From Cristatella mucedo (lineage: Eukaryota > Bryozoa > Phylactolaemata > Cristatellidae), in NCBI GenBank assembly GCA_009760855.2, contig WPIO01000011.1:2045001-2109000 (forward strand): a stretch of DNA of 64,000 nucleotides, given 5' to 3'. The translations under genes and the position numbers were made by a program. Under the pieces are notes generated by a model. That model saw only the letters and a program-made list of their open reading frames with translations, had not been told where the DNA came from and searched no databases. This document shows positions 42,766-56,309 of this stretch, piece after piece (position 1 is the stretch's first letter; the number at the start of each line of letters is the position of its first letter).

Positions 42766-43734
42766 AGTTACAGCCTTGCAGTAGTCTCAGCATAACTCTA
42801 CACTGACTGCTGGTTAGCCGCGGCTCTCAATCTACACGTTTATTATTTAATAATTATTAATGATAAATTGATTTACACGAACACGACGATCGACTGCCAA
42901 GGATGCCAAGCAGCAGCCTATTATCATCCTACATTTCCGAGATCGAATGGTGCGATCGGACTTCAAGGCGGCGGCTTCTGAACTTTCGAGTCCTCCGCCG
43001 ATAGTACTGGGTGGAGCGTAACGGCGCTAGTCACTTTGCCGCTTGACACTCGACGAACGATGGTGAAGCTGAAAGCTCCGGAAGCTCCGAAAGCTTCGGC
43101 AATCGAGAGTCGCAGGCTCGAATCGAGCCGTCTCGATGCACGCGCACGTATTTCGACGGTAGAAGAGCGGCATTAGTGCCGCCCGTACTTTACCACAGCA
43201 ATTCCGCTCTCGTCGGTATCGCACGCCGGTGTCCATTTCACGACCGCAGACGAGTAGTACGAGCGTAGTGCAGCGAAGCGAGCATAGCAAAAATAGGTAC
43301 AGATAGGTACAGAGCGCACAGCGCACAGGTACGAAAATAGGTACAGAGCGCACAGCGTACATGTACGCAAATAGGTACAGAGCGTACAGCGCCAGCCGGA
43401 GCAAAGAAGTCAATTCTTAACTCAGGCCGAAGCCCATTGACTACTACATTACTACTGACTACTGACTGACTATTGCCTATTACCTATTGACTATTACCTA
43501 CTGACTATTGCATGAACTGGGCTTTTAATGCCGCCTAACCATAGATTATGATTCAACCGGTACCTGATGGTTGTAATTGGGGAACAGCAAATAATATCGA
43601 GGCAGTCGTAATACGGCCGACGTAGGGCACCAGCTTATTAGTGTGGCGAGCGTTTTTTCTCTCTAAATAGCTCGCAGCGTCATACTGAGTGTGCTTCCAG
43701 ACGGCTGCTCATTCGGAGCGAGCTATAACAATAA
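42766..43734. other. No recognised gene; one tandem repeat
   Basis: A tandem repeat of about 35 bp lies at 43291-43393 (AAATAGGTACAGAGCGCACA units), and short CTACTGACTATTG-type repeats at 43440-43515. Confidence 0.5.
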
Positions 43735-43915
43735 TAGTTATTGTAATTATAGTAGTAATAATAGTACATTTGACCTAGCGCCCTCAGAGAACTGAATCTC
43801 TGTCAGAAGATGTGAAGTGCCTAGAAAGAGATTGAGTTCACTGAGGGCGCCAGGTCAAATATATTATTATTATTATTTCCAGGCACTTTACATTCACTGC
43901 GAGATTACGACGCTC
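43735..43915. mobile_element. LINE-B tail foldback: one tail inserted inverted into another
   Basis: Arms 43769-43801 and 43827-43859 are complementary at about 30 of 33 positions. The minus tail (GCGCCCTCAGAGAACTGAAT) appears split: it resumes after 43885 with AGGCACTTTACATTCACTGC. The inserted piece is a + tail ending in TATTATTATTATT. Confidence 0.82.
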
Positions 43916-44033
43916 CCGCGCCCGCCCAGCGCGTCCCAGACGACAGGCAGCGCTTCCCTGCCGCCGAGCCAGGCTCGGATGTGAGCAAGGCCTGCGATTA
44001 CCCACAAACGATCGAGCTCAATGGCGAGAGCGG

Positions 44034-44093
44034 AAGAGCCGAAGGGGCGTGCCTCGGGCGCCTCGCCTCGCGGGGCACGCCCCTTCGGCTCTT
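44034..44093. repeat. Perfect 20-bp inverted repeat
   Basis: AAGAGCCGAAGGGGCGTGCC (44034-44053) and its exact reverse complement at 44074-44093, with a 20-nt GC-rich loop. Confidence 0.92.
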
Positions 44094-44660
44094 CAGCCCG
44101 ATCGGCCGGTTCGAGCAGCCTGTCGCGTCATTGGCTGCTGAATGCTGGGTGCGCGTCGTCGCATCCGATCGCAGCAAAGCTGGACTGGAACGAGAAATCG
44201 TCGCTCTTTTTGAGGTGATTACTCGTCGTCAGCCGCCCGTTCTTTCTCTCCTCCATCTTTTTCTTTTTTTTTGATATTTCGGACCTTTCGGGCTTTCGCT
44301 TGTTCCGGTCTACCATAGTCGCGGGCCGCCCGGTCCTACACAGCTCGGCTTGAGGAAGCGGAAGTAGGTTCAGCTTGCGCTCGAGCATCCGGCGGAAGCG
44401 AATCCAGCGAAAGGCCGCGCCCGAGCCGCTCGGAGTTTCGAAAAGAAAAGCGGCGACGCTTTCTACGCTCATCGGATGGCGGCCGGCGGCGGCGTCGGGC
44501 AGGAGCGCAAGGAGGCAACTTTGCTGAAAGAGCGAAGACTAGGGGCACACTTCCGACCAAACACCGCTCGAGTCGAGTCGCTGCGACGCATTTTGCTGCC
44601 GATGGTCTTTTTAAAGTTGCCGGTGCTGGTGCTCGAAGCGACGGCAGCAACGCCCTCCCT

Positions 44661-44749
44661 CTCGAGTTCGATTGGCTGCCGACGCACGTGCAGCAGCCGA
44701 CGCACGTGCAGCTGCCGCCGCAGCTCAGAACGACCCAATCGAACTCGAG
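44661..44749. promoter_or_regulatory. Candidate regulatory palindrome: two CCAAT boxes flanking two CACGTG E-boxes
   Basis: CTCGAGTTCGATTGG (44661-44675) is the exact reverse complement of CCAATCGAACTCGAG (44735-44749), so each arm holds a CCAAT box. Between them GCCGACGCACGTGCAGCA occurs in tandem, giving two CACGTG boxes. It lies in a CpG-rich block. Regulatory function is inference. Confidence 0.5.
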
Positions 44750-45621
44750 GCGCCGGGACGAGCCGCTAGCGTTCGTCCCGGCCTGCCCGCTTCGCCACCT
44801 GCCACAAAGGTCCACGTCAATTCCTCAAGAAGACTTGGGCGAATACACAGACGTGCTCTAGCGAGTCGCGTGACAGCTCTGGCGAGTCACGTTCCCTGGC
44901 GGTGAGGGCAACCTTTCAGACTCGCGGCGTAGGTTTGGTTGACTGATCGAGCGAGAGGGTGAGCAGTCTGTGAGAATAAGTAAAAAGATGGCGGCGAGGA
45001 ATCGGAATCGCAGCGCTGCTCGCAGCTCGGATTTCTGTCCGCTCCGTCGTTGTCCCAGTTTCTAACGACGCGTCTGGAGTCCTTATCGAGAACTCTAAAA
45101 GCGGCAAGCGCGAGTGCAAAGGCAAATGAGTCGGACTCGCAGCAATCTAACCTCAGCGCTCGCCGTTAGAGGTCGTGCGACCGAGTGCGCCCGGAAACGC
45201 CAGTCCCGCTGCCGGCGGGAGGCCCGGAAACGCCCGCGACTCTGTGCACCGGAAACGGTGCCCCCCCCCCCCCCGGCGATTTTCGTCGGGCTGACGGGGG
45301 CTAGCGGGGCTGCTAAGAAACTGCGAATCCATTTTTCTCCGTCGTCAAGGCGGTCCAGCGGTTGCGTCTGCCACTCCCTGGCGCCAGTCGGTTTCGTGAA
45401 TTGGCTTCAACGTGCCGTCCGTCAGTGAGATGGGTTATCTTCACTTTGGTCCGACGAGGCCTTCAGCGCTCACTCGAACCAGCGGCTGAACTAAGAGGCA
45501 CGACATTGTCAACTCGCCTTGGGACGAAGCCCCACAGCTAATTGTATCAACTTGGAAGCCCAGCTTCCCGTGCAACGCTCGTTGAAATTGGGCTGGCACT
45601 TTAAAGTTTGTGGCATTGAAT

Positions 45622-45720
45622 AAATAAGGATGATAGTAATAATGAAACGCGTTTTATAGAGCCATCAGAGAACGCGATCTCTTGCTAGGCACTTTGAAAC
45701 ACTACATAAGTACAGACTGA
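45622..45720 (-). mobile_element. LINE-B tail fragment, diverged
   Basis: ATAAGGATGATAGTAATAAT, AGAGCCATCAGAGAACGCGA, TCTCTTGCTAGGCACTTTG. Confidence 0.7.
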
Positions 45721-45849
45721 AATTACTGGCGCATGGGCAGAGGAGTCTTGATGGTTCGGTGAGTTGATTCTGGACCACCGGAAAAGCCACTAGTACACTG
45801 CAGGTGGCGATGAATGTAGCTTCAAGGCTATTTTGAAAATTTCAGAGGT

Positions 45850-46358
45850 ATGACCGTGGCCGCTTGTTGGTCAACGGATACAGAGCAAAGTTCTTATGCC
45901 GACCCACAAGGCCCGCCACGGCTTGGCTCCGTCATACCTAGCTGAACTGCTGCACCAGTTTCAAGTCACCTCAGGACCTCTATTGACAATAATTTAGCCG
46001 TTCCGTCCCTCCACTTGAATACCGTTGGCGACAGAAAAGTGTTTGCTCGGAAGGTCCTAGACTGTGGAACTCACTTCCACGATTCTTACACAACAACATG
46101 TACTCTCCTAGTGCTGACTGTGGCACATTCTTTTTAGCCGTCCTGAGTTGCTACTTCAATGCTACTCACTACATCAGCTGACCTGAATCAGCTATGCTAC
46201 CCACTTTCTTTTTCTTGCGTGAGATAAAGTCTGTTTGCTTACGAATGCTTACCAAAAACCGCTTATGCTTTGAGTACGCTATAGAAAACTCTCCTTCGTT
46301 ACATGCACTTAATATTTGTGGAGTTACAGACGGATATTACATTATTATATTACAATAC
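45850..46358 (+). mobile_element. LINE-A 3' end fragment
   Basis: + strand RT thumb remnants (THKARHGLAPSYLAELLHQF) with frameshifts, then the LINE-A 3' end TTTGTGGAGTTACAGACGGA and an ATTACATT-rich tail. Confidence 0.85.
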
Positions 46359-46436
46359 ATTGAGATTAAGTTTCTGAAAAGTGGGCTGCTGTGCTAGTTC
46401 GCTTCCCTTAAATTTAGTTAATACGGTGTCGTTTAT

Positions 46437-46524
46437 GCATATAGCTAGCTCTTTTTATGCATGTAGCTAGCCCTGTTTCCGCATATAGCTAGCTCTGTTT
46501 CCGCATATAGCTAGCTCTGTCTCA
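46437..46524. repeat. 22-bp tandem repeat, four copies
   Basis: Unit GCATATAGCTAGCTCTGTTT plus two bases, starting at 46437, 46459, 46481 and 46503. The core TAGCTAGCT is palindromic. Confidence 0.92.
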
Positions 46525-46630
46525 GTGGCAGCACAGTGACTATAGCGGGCTGCTAAATATGGTCGCCAGCGTCTGTTCATACTTGGATAAATAAACCCGT
46601 TTTGAGATATCTTTTCTGCTTGGAGTTTCT

Positions 46631-46737
46631 CCTTAAACCCAAGCCCTAAACCTAAAACCTCAAATCCAAAAAAAATTCAACTGCTCAACCCTAAACCCTT
46701 AACCCCAAAAATCTACAGCCACTAAACCCTAAACGCA
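46631..46737. repeat. Degenerate CCCTAAA-like interstitial repeat
   Basis: CCCTAAA, CCTAAA and related units occur about eight times, for example GCCCTAAACCTAAAACC and CAACCCTAAACCCTTAACCC. Confidence 0.7.
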
Positions 46738-47259
46738 AAATCGTACACCCAGAGCGAGAAAGATTTCTCAAAGCGTTGTGCTTTAACATGCATACAACCA
46801 TATCCTGGCAACAATTGTAGACAGCGTAATATGGGCACTATGCCAAAGCAGAAAGTGAGCAGGCTCTATGCACGAACGACGCCGTATTAGTTGTAGACAG
46901 CGCTGTGCTTAACATTCCTTCTTATCTGCTATCGACCACTCGTCTGTTGTCTCTCTCGTCTCGTCTCTTCTCGTCTCGTCTCGTCTCGTCTCTTCTCGTC
47001 TCGTCTTGAGATTGTTCACACTTTTCTGCGAGACTGCATTCACTGCTGCACCAGGTCACTCGTTAGCTCCCCCTTATGCACTCACCATATTTGGCTAGTT
47101 GTGCTATCTTAACTCGACCGCCCCTGTATCGACTGCCTGTCTTTTATCACATCTATCTTCCAAGAAACTCATACGGCATTTGCAGTCGTTTGCAACCACT
47201 TGCAATTGCATTCCAGCTACACAACGCAAACGACATTTCGCTCTAAAGGTCAGTATTTA

Positions 47260-47405
47260 TGCACACACACGCGCGCGCGCACACGCGCGAGCACACGCAC
47301 GCACGAACACATACAAACATGTACACGCACACACATACATACGCATACACACACACACATACAAACACACACAAACATATATATATATTTATATATACAT
47401 ATGTA
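47260..47405. repeat. (CA)n/(GC)n/(AT)n mixed microsatellite
   Basis: CACACACGCGCGCGCACAC followed by imperfect CA and AT runs. Confidence 0.88.
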
Positions 47406-47673
47406 GATATGCTACCAGCTCACTGCCTGTGAACTCGCTTCGCTGAGTCATGGTAGACGTATATTACACGTCTTTTGCATGTCACTCACGAAGTACTGGT
47501 AACAAAAGACAACGTTGCGCCACCTTGCCAGGTGATGCAAGTGCACCATCTTGCCGCGTGACGGAAGAAAAGATGGACTTTCACGTTTTAATAGTAAAAA
47601 GATATATTTATCAAATATTATATATATACAATTTAAATATATTTTTATATATACCTGTCTGCCTGCCTGTCTG

Positions 47674-47746
<73 letters not shown>

Positions 47747-48014
47747 GAGTCAGAGGAGGTGGCATTTGCGGCCCCCAACACGGTGCAACGACCTGGGCAG
47801 CACCTTATTCCTATACCCGCTAATCATCACCAATGACGACACTATGTTTTAACTCTACTCAATGAGCACTCGCCGAGTTCATGTTAAATAAATACCACGA
47901 TTTCACATTAAATGTTTCATTAATTGCCGGTCTAGTCGCGCCCGCATGAAAATTTAATGGGTCTTGCCCCCTACATAAAATCATTGCTAGTCGTGCCCTC
48001 ATGATGAAAATCCT
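47406..48014. other. No gene; compound microsatellite inside
   Basis: CTGCCTGCCTGTCTGTCTC, (AT)n, (AC)n and (AG)n follow one another at 47655-47748. The rest is unremarkable. Confidence 0.5.
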
Positions 48015-48744
48015 CGCCCTGTCCCTCTGTGTCTCTCTCCCTCTGTCTCTCCCTCTGTCTCTCCCTCTGTCTCTCCCTCTGTCTCTCTCCCTCTCTTTCT
48101 GTCTCTCCCCTCTCTCTCCTCTCTGTCTCTCCCCTCTCTCTGTCTCTGTCTCTATCTCTGGCTCTGTCTCTCTCTCTCTGTCACTCGCTGTCTCTCTGTC
48201 ACTCGCTGTCTCTCTGTCACTCTCTGTCACTCGCTGTCACTCGCTGTCACTCGCTGTCACTCGCTGTCACTCGCTGTCACTCGCTGTCTGTCTCTGTCTG
48301 TCTCTGTCTGTCTCTGTGTCTGTCTGTGTCTGTCTGTGTCTGTCTGTGTCTGTCTGTGTCTGTCTGTGTCTGTCTGTGTCTGTCTGTGTCTGTCTGTGTC
48401 TGTCTGTGTCTGTCTGTGTCTGTCTCTGTCTGTCTCTGTCTGTCTCTGTCTGTCTCTGTCTGTCTCTGTCTGTCTCTGTCTGTCTCTGTCTGTCTCTGTC
48501 TGTCTCTGTCTGTCTCTGTCTGTCTCTGTCTGTCTCTGTCTGTCTCTGTCTGTCTCTGTCTGTCTCTGTCTGTCTCTGTCTGTCTCTGTCTCTGTCTCTG
48601 TCTGTCTCTGTCTGTCTCTGTCTGTCTCTGTCTGTCTCTGTCTGTCTCTGTCTGTCTCTGTCTGTCTCTGTCTGTCTCTGTCTGTCTCTGTCTGTCTCTG
48701 TCTGTCTCTGTCTGTCTCTGTCTGTCTCTGTCTGTCTCTGTCTG

Positions 48745-48775
<31 letters not shown>

Positions 48776-48899
48776 GTCTCTCTTTCTGTCTCTCTGTCTC
48801 TCTCTCTGTCTCTCTCTCTCTGTCTCTCTGTCTCTCTGTCTCTCTGTCTCTCTGTCTCTCTGTCTCTCTGTCTCTCTGTCTCTCTGTCTCTCCTCTCTC

Positions 48900-48990
<91 letters not shown>
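48015..48990. repeat. CT/CTGT satellite-like array, nearly 1 kb
   Basis: CTCTGTCTCTCC units are followed by TCACTCGCTG units (48180-48285), then decamers TGTCTGTGTC (about 48310-48420) and TGTCTCTGTC (about 48421-48750), then CTCTCTGT and pure CT (48900-48988). Frames of 240-400 codons on both strands (Ser/Leu/Val/Cys; Arg/Asp/Thr/Gln) follow from the repeat and are not genes. Confidence 0.96.
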
Positions 48991-50992
<2,002 letters not shown>

Positions 50993-51539
50993 ACATGCTC
51001 TCACGAAAACGTCGCCTCGACGTCAACTTAGCCGACATTGAAAGCACCAGCACGGAAGCCCCCGGCCATTGGCGGCAATTCGCTTGCTTTTTATTGTACT
51101 TGGCCGCTTAGTTTTCCGTGCAGGTCGCTCTCGTCGTGCTCTGCGAACATTGAGCGGCACCGCCGCAACTCGGCGGCAGCGCCGCTCGATCGTCGAATCT
51201 CCGCCACCGCCGCCGCAGCGGCTGCCATGGCTCGGCGAACGCGGAAGCCGAGGCTTCGCTCTGCTTTGCCTTTCGCGACAATGAAAAATGCCCGGAATGA
51301 GGCTCGTTACGATTAGGCTACGAGCAGGCTTGTTAATGCTGCGCACCAAAACCAGTCGAAGTTGGATGAGCACAGTTGACGGCAGTTGCGCATCTCTTAT
51401 CGCCCGTTTTATTATGCGTATGCTCGCAGGCCAGACACGCTTGCCGAGCATGTCGCAGACCTTGAATTAACCCAGACTTTGATTCGCTGCTGCTGCTGCT
51501 GAAATAGCGCTAGCGGTCTGGCGTGTCGCCGGGCCGCGA
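50993..51539. other. No recognised gene
   Basis: GC-rich to 51300, then mixed. A short TGC run lies at 51487-51502. Confidence 0.4.
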
Positions 51540-51690
51540 ATAGCCCACGTGGTAAGTGGCTCACTCTTCACCGCCGAGGTCGTGGGTTCGAATCCCGCAG
51601 AACCCTGTATTGGTAACTGCAAGCGGTGGGGATAGCCGTTGAGGCTCTTCTGCCGCTATACGCATAGGGCTTTTAAACAGTTAAAACATT
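51540..51690 (+). mobile_element. SINE2 copy
   Basis: AGCCCACGTGGTAAGTGGCTC head, GAGGTCGTGGGTTCGAATCC (near-perfect tRNA box B), then AACTGCAAGCGGTGGGGATA, GCCGTTGAGGCTCTTCTGCC, and a TTTAAACAG end. Confidence 0.85.
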
Positions 51691-51919
51691 CGTATATTTA
51701 TATCCCTGTATTATTGTTTATTATTTACTAATGTATCTTCGGGCCATTTCCACCGATAGCATTTCCTAATGCACGGTACATCTCCGCCGTCAAATCGCCC
51801 TTAAAACCTGACCTGGTGCACTGAGTCAATGTTTTAGTTTGCCTTAATTCTTCCCAAGATCGCAATACTGCTCCCGCACCACGTGGTAATCAGTTAGCAT
51901 GTAATTTCTATAAACATTA

Positions 51920-52247
51920 CTGATTATTTTAAGGCCTGGCATTACGACATTCTCTGACTTGACCACGTTTAAAAAGAAGCTATAAACTATTTATTATAGC
52001 ATTTTGTGGGTCCTTGTGATGCGTCCTTTGTGTGTTTATGCGTGTTGACACTGTGCATGCTGCAACTAGCTATATTTGCATGCTGACCCTAGGCGTGTCA
52101 CCTCTAATCGTGTTATGCTTGTTGACATTGAGCATGTTACCATTAACCATTCGATCGTGCTTCCTTTGCAGCAAATGCTAAGTGCCTAGAAAGAGATTGA
52201 GTTTTATGATGACACTATGCACATTTATTATTATTGTATTAATAGTT
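51920..52247 (+). mobile_element. LINE-B 3' end fragment
   Basis: TTGACCACGTTTAAAAAGAA, GTGTTGACACTGTGCATGCT, AGTGCCTAGAAAGAGATTGA and a TTATTATTATTG tail. Confidence 0.85.
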
Positions 52248-53774
52248 TTATTGACTACACTTTTTGGAGAACACGTCACGGAAGATTCTCACGCTTTACG
52301 ATTTTGCCGGCGCCTAGCTTCGAGTGATAGTCCCGATAGTATGCATGGGCTCATTTCTCGTGAAGCAGGCTAGCTTCACGAGAAAACTCTTGGTTGCGGG
52401 AGCGATAAAGGTGAAATTTAACGAAAACTGGCTAAGAAAGAGGTCTTACGCTGCAATAGAAAGCTAGCAACGGACAGGTGAGTAGCAGAGGACAGGATTC
52501 GCTGCCATCGCTGATAGTGCTCCTGATAGAACTGCGGACAGCGGACAGCGAGGAACGCTCTCGAACGTGTCTGAGACGCACGTACCTAGGCATCGGTACT
52601 AGGCATCGGTCGCGCTCGGTGCACGGCCGGTACTCGGCGGGAAGTGCACTCTGTCTAGCTGATGCCTGACTTACTCAGCAATTTTAGCCGATTTCCAATA
52701 TGGGCTACTCTTTACCTTTTTAGGCATTTCCTCGAGACCTGGGGAGCCTGCGTGAAGGCCTGCGTGAAGTCACGAAAGTCTGCGAAAGAGCCGAGGCCGC
52801 AGCAGGTGCGAGACCTGGGGAGCAGCCGCAGCAGGTTCTCGTCGGTCGCCTGTCGTAGAAGCAAGCACCTGATCCCTAAAAAACATGCTCGTAGCAAGCA
52901 GCAACGGCTGATGAGCTAATCAATTGGGTATTTCCTGGGAATAGCGCTGGCCTTAAAGTTTGATCGGAATTGTTGCCTCCTCCTTAAGAACTCCCAAGAA
53001 TAACTGCAGATGGCGCCAGAGGCGATAGGAGGCACAGCTGGCGTAGGCTTGAGCACTTCTAAACCACGATCCGGTCGAAGGCACGATCCGGTCACTGTTC
53101 GCATCCGACCACTGTGTGCGCATCCGGCCACTGTGCGAACCGTTACCCACGGAACGAGACCCAGTTTGCGAAACCGTAATATCGCGTTCGAGTGGCTTCG
53201 AAATGCTACGCTACCGCAGAGCAGGTTTCAAAGTGGTAACATCAATCTTGAGCTTGTGACTCAAAGTCCATGCTCTCTGACTGCTATTTATGATGCTCAG
53301 TTAGTCACTAAATTGTGGCACCGTCTTCGTACGAAACCACTTATGATCCGAGATCCCCACAATCCGAGACCAGACATGAACATAATAGCTGAGAGGTGGC
53401 GTCGACATTGATTTGCTAGTCTCGTTAGTGACCGACAAGGTCGCATTTTGCGTATATCCCTTAATCCCAGTGAATATCCCGCTTCGTGGTCCAGGATGAT
53501 TAGACATCCAGCAAAATGGAATGCAACTAGCCTCGGCCCCGCCCACGCATCTCTGTCCTACAGAAAAGGAAAGCCGTTTTGATTGCAATAGATAATATTA
53601 TATATATATATAATATTATATAATATATAATATTATATATAATATATAATATTATTGCAATAGATAATATAGATAATAGATATAACTCGTCTTTCGGTTG
53701 ACTCTTTGCCTGCATCGTTGGCTTATCGCTGAGCTGTCAGTGAGATTCATTAAGCAAAGCCACAAACAGCCGAC
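52248..53774. other. No recognised gene; hairpin and AT-rich palindromic tract
   Basis: A perfect 13-bp hairpin lies at 52354-52385 (TTTCTCGTGAAGC / GCTTCACGAGAAA). ATAATATTATATA-rich self-complementary DNA lies at 53585-53665. Frames such as 53010-53411 show no domain. Confidence 0.45.
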
Positions 53775-55650
53775 TGTCTTGTCATTAAATAATAATAACA
53801 ATAATTAACACTATTATTAAATTTTAACATTAAATATCTATATAGCGCCGTCGAAGAACTTAATTCCTATCTAGGCACTTTACATGTGCTGTGAAGGAAG
53901 CATGACCGAATGGTTTCTATTAACAAGCACAATGTCAACATGCAGAACATAGTTAGGGTGAAATGCACAGAATCAACTTTTAATTGTGGTTAGTGACAGC
54001 ATGCAGTGTCAGCATGCATACGCACATAAAGGAAAAATCAGAAGAAACCACCAAGCTCTGTCAAAAATAGGTGCACTTTTAGCTTCTTTCAAAATGCAGT
54101 CCAGCCAGCAGGGGGGTGTCGTGACGTCAGTCGAGAGTGAGTTCCAGGCTTTGTGAGCATACGAACTAAAGGCATGGTCTCCTAAGGGTTTGAGGTTCGT
54201 ACGAGGTAGAGCGAAATGTTTTGATTTAGAAAAGCAGGTGGCGCGATCCCTAACTTTGTTGGGGGATACATTATGATAGGTAGGCTTCAGCCAGAGAGTG
54301 GAGGGACCTAAAAGTGAGTGACAAAACATTAAATTCGACGCGCTGCTCGATTGAGAGCCAGTGCAGGTCGGCAAGAGAAGGTGTGACGTGGCAACTGTGA
54401 TGGTCATGACAGACAAACCTAGCTGCAGAGTTTTGCACCAATTGTAAACGCCTAATTGCGCAGGCCAGTAGATCAGCAAGCAATGAGTTAATGCGATCAA
54501 GATTGGATGTTAGAAATGCATGGAAAGATTTGGATGTCGTATCCCAGTCTAAGCAAGCTCAAACTTTAGCAATACTATTAGCTGAAAGCAGGCAGACTTT
54601 ATGGTGGAGCTTATGTGGTCGTCCAGTGATAGATTTCTTTAGAAGAGGACACCTGGATTTCGTGCATATGCAACAGGAGATATGCTGGCAGAACCGATTT
54701 TGAGCGTTAGACTGTCCAATTTCTGAGTCACACTTGGTTTGACCATAAATTGTAAGTTAGTTTTTATCTTAAATTAATTTGAGAAAGTTTGCTTCCGTCC
54801 ACGTACAGATGTCAGCAATAATGGAACAACGTAGATGAGAGAATTCGACGTGCTCGAGGTATGGGAGGGATCAAAGCAAAGGTAAAACTGTATATCATCT
54901 GCGTAGAAGTGAAAGCCTAGATTGTGCTTGGGAATCACATCGGCAAGTGGGAGATAATAAACTGTGAAAAGAACAGGACCTAGCTCAGATCCCTAAGGTT
55001 CCCCCATATTTCAGAGGCTACTCAGATGATCTTTGTCCATTCACATCAATACTCTGCTGGAGTCTGCCACGGGTATTATCTTTTTTTTCTGTTCACCTTT
55101 CCACTGAGATAGGACCTAAACCATTGCAGTGCAGTGCCAAAGCAAAATGAGAGACGCTTCAGAAGGACTGTACGATTAATAGGATCAAACACTGCCGAAA
55201 AATCAACCAAAACCAGCTGAGAGACGAACCAAGTCTGCAGTCATGAGAAGGTGTTATAAACCCTAAGCGATACTGACTCCGTGGAGTGATTAGCTCTAAA
55301 ACCAGACAGGAAATCGCTGGCTAGGTTTGCAGTTTCAATATAAGAGTTCAGCTGGTCTGCCACAACTCGTTCGCCTATATTTGATAGGAACGATAGACTG
55401 AGCGAAAGCTGCTCAAGTCCTCTTGGTCTTGCGCTGCTTTCTTGATGAGTGACCTGACTAAAGCCTTCTTGAAAGAGGCAGGGGCGTGATCTGAAGCTAA
55501 GAGCATATTTAAGATGTTAGTTATGCAACGGCAGTGGCAGAGCTGTGCATTGCAGAAGTAGGACAGTGGGTAGAGAGTTGAGAGAACTAGTAGTCTTCTT
55601 TGATTAGTAGAGGAAATGTAGGATGAGGTCGCTCGAGGTTACACGAGACT
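53775..55650 (-). mobile_element. LINE-B, longest copy: reverse transcriptase domain to 3' tail
   Basis: Minus strand, from 55650 down: IGERVVADQLNSYIETANLA, GFRANHSTESVSLRVYNTF, LVLVDFSAVFDPINRTVLL (palm motif A), [21 protein letters not shown] (catalytic YADD at 54896-54907), KTNLQFMVKPSVTQKLD, RLQLVQNSAARFV, LHWLSIEQRVEFNVLSLTFR and AWNSL. The 3'UTR follows, then TAGCGCCGTCGAAGAACTTA and an ATT-rich tail. The order is that of an L2/CR1-type RT. Frameshifts and stops break it throughout. The endonuclease part is missing. Confidence 0.9.
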
Positions 55651-56017
55651 TCATTGAGTGTAGATAGCGAGGTGCCGGACGGAATGGAGGAACGGTAATC
55701 CTGGTCGGTTTTATTGAGGGACAGGAGCCCAGCAGGGGTGCTGCTACCTTACTAAAGCCGCTCAGCGCTTACCATAGGCACGATGGCATTAAATACCGGG
55801 GTTTAAGAAGCCCTGAAGCCTTGCGATGCTACCGTGGCAAGGCCCTTAATTAAAATCAGGACCCTAAGGTCAACACAACGTGCTAAGACTTGATATGAAC
55901 TAGCGGTCAAGTAGAATCGCTGAACGTGCAGATGACAAGTCTGTCGAGCTTAAGCAAATCTTTTATGCATGCATTCTGCAATCGTGTCAGGATGTTCCAA
56001 GCCGTATTTCTGACTAC
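55651..56017. other. No recognised feature
   Basis: May include further 5' LINE-B sequence, but I cannot see a motif. Ends at the hAT target site. Confidence 0.35.
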
Positions 56018-56309
56018 CAGAGGCGAAGTGAGACCTTTCGGCGCCCGGAGACAAAGCTTCAAATGGCGCCACCCCCTAGTCAAAATCGCTGCAAAATACC
56101 CCCATCAAAGAAGAAATGGAAAAACACATGCTAGCAGGTATATTGAGTCGAAAAGGTTTTATTTACTGTAGTAAAAGTACGAGATAGCAACCGCAGCTTT
56201 AATTTAGGAGAATTTTCTGGCGTTGAACGTGAAAAACTAGTCTAACACAGTCTGAAAGTAAATATTTTCTCGTGTTTCTTTCGCTACGCTTAGCAAGGCC
56301 AAATTGGAG

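Larger units (their letters stand above)
43916..45620. other. CpG-rich block with hairpins, no recognised gene
   Basis: GC-rich 43.9-45.4 kb with inverted repeats at 44034-44093 and 44661-44749, and a C run near 45261-45275. Frames on both strands lack domains. Promoter-like motifs are described separately. Confidence 0.45.
46359..47255. other. No gene; tandem repeats
   Basis: Holds a 22-bp tandem (46437-46524), a CCCTAAA-rich stretch (46631-46737) and a short TCGTC tandem (46951-47006). Confidence 0.6.
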
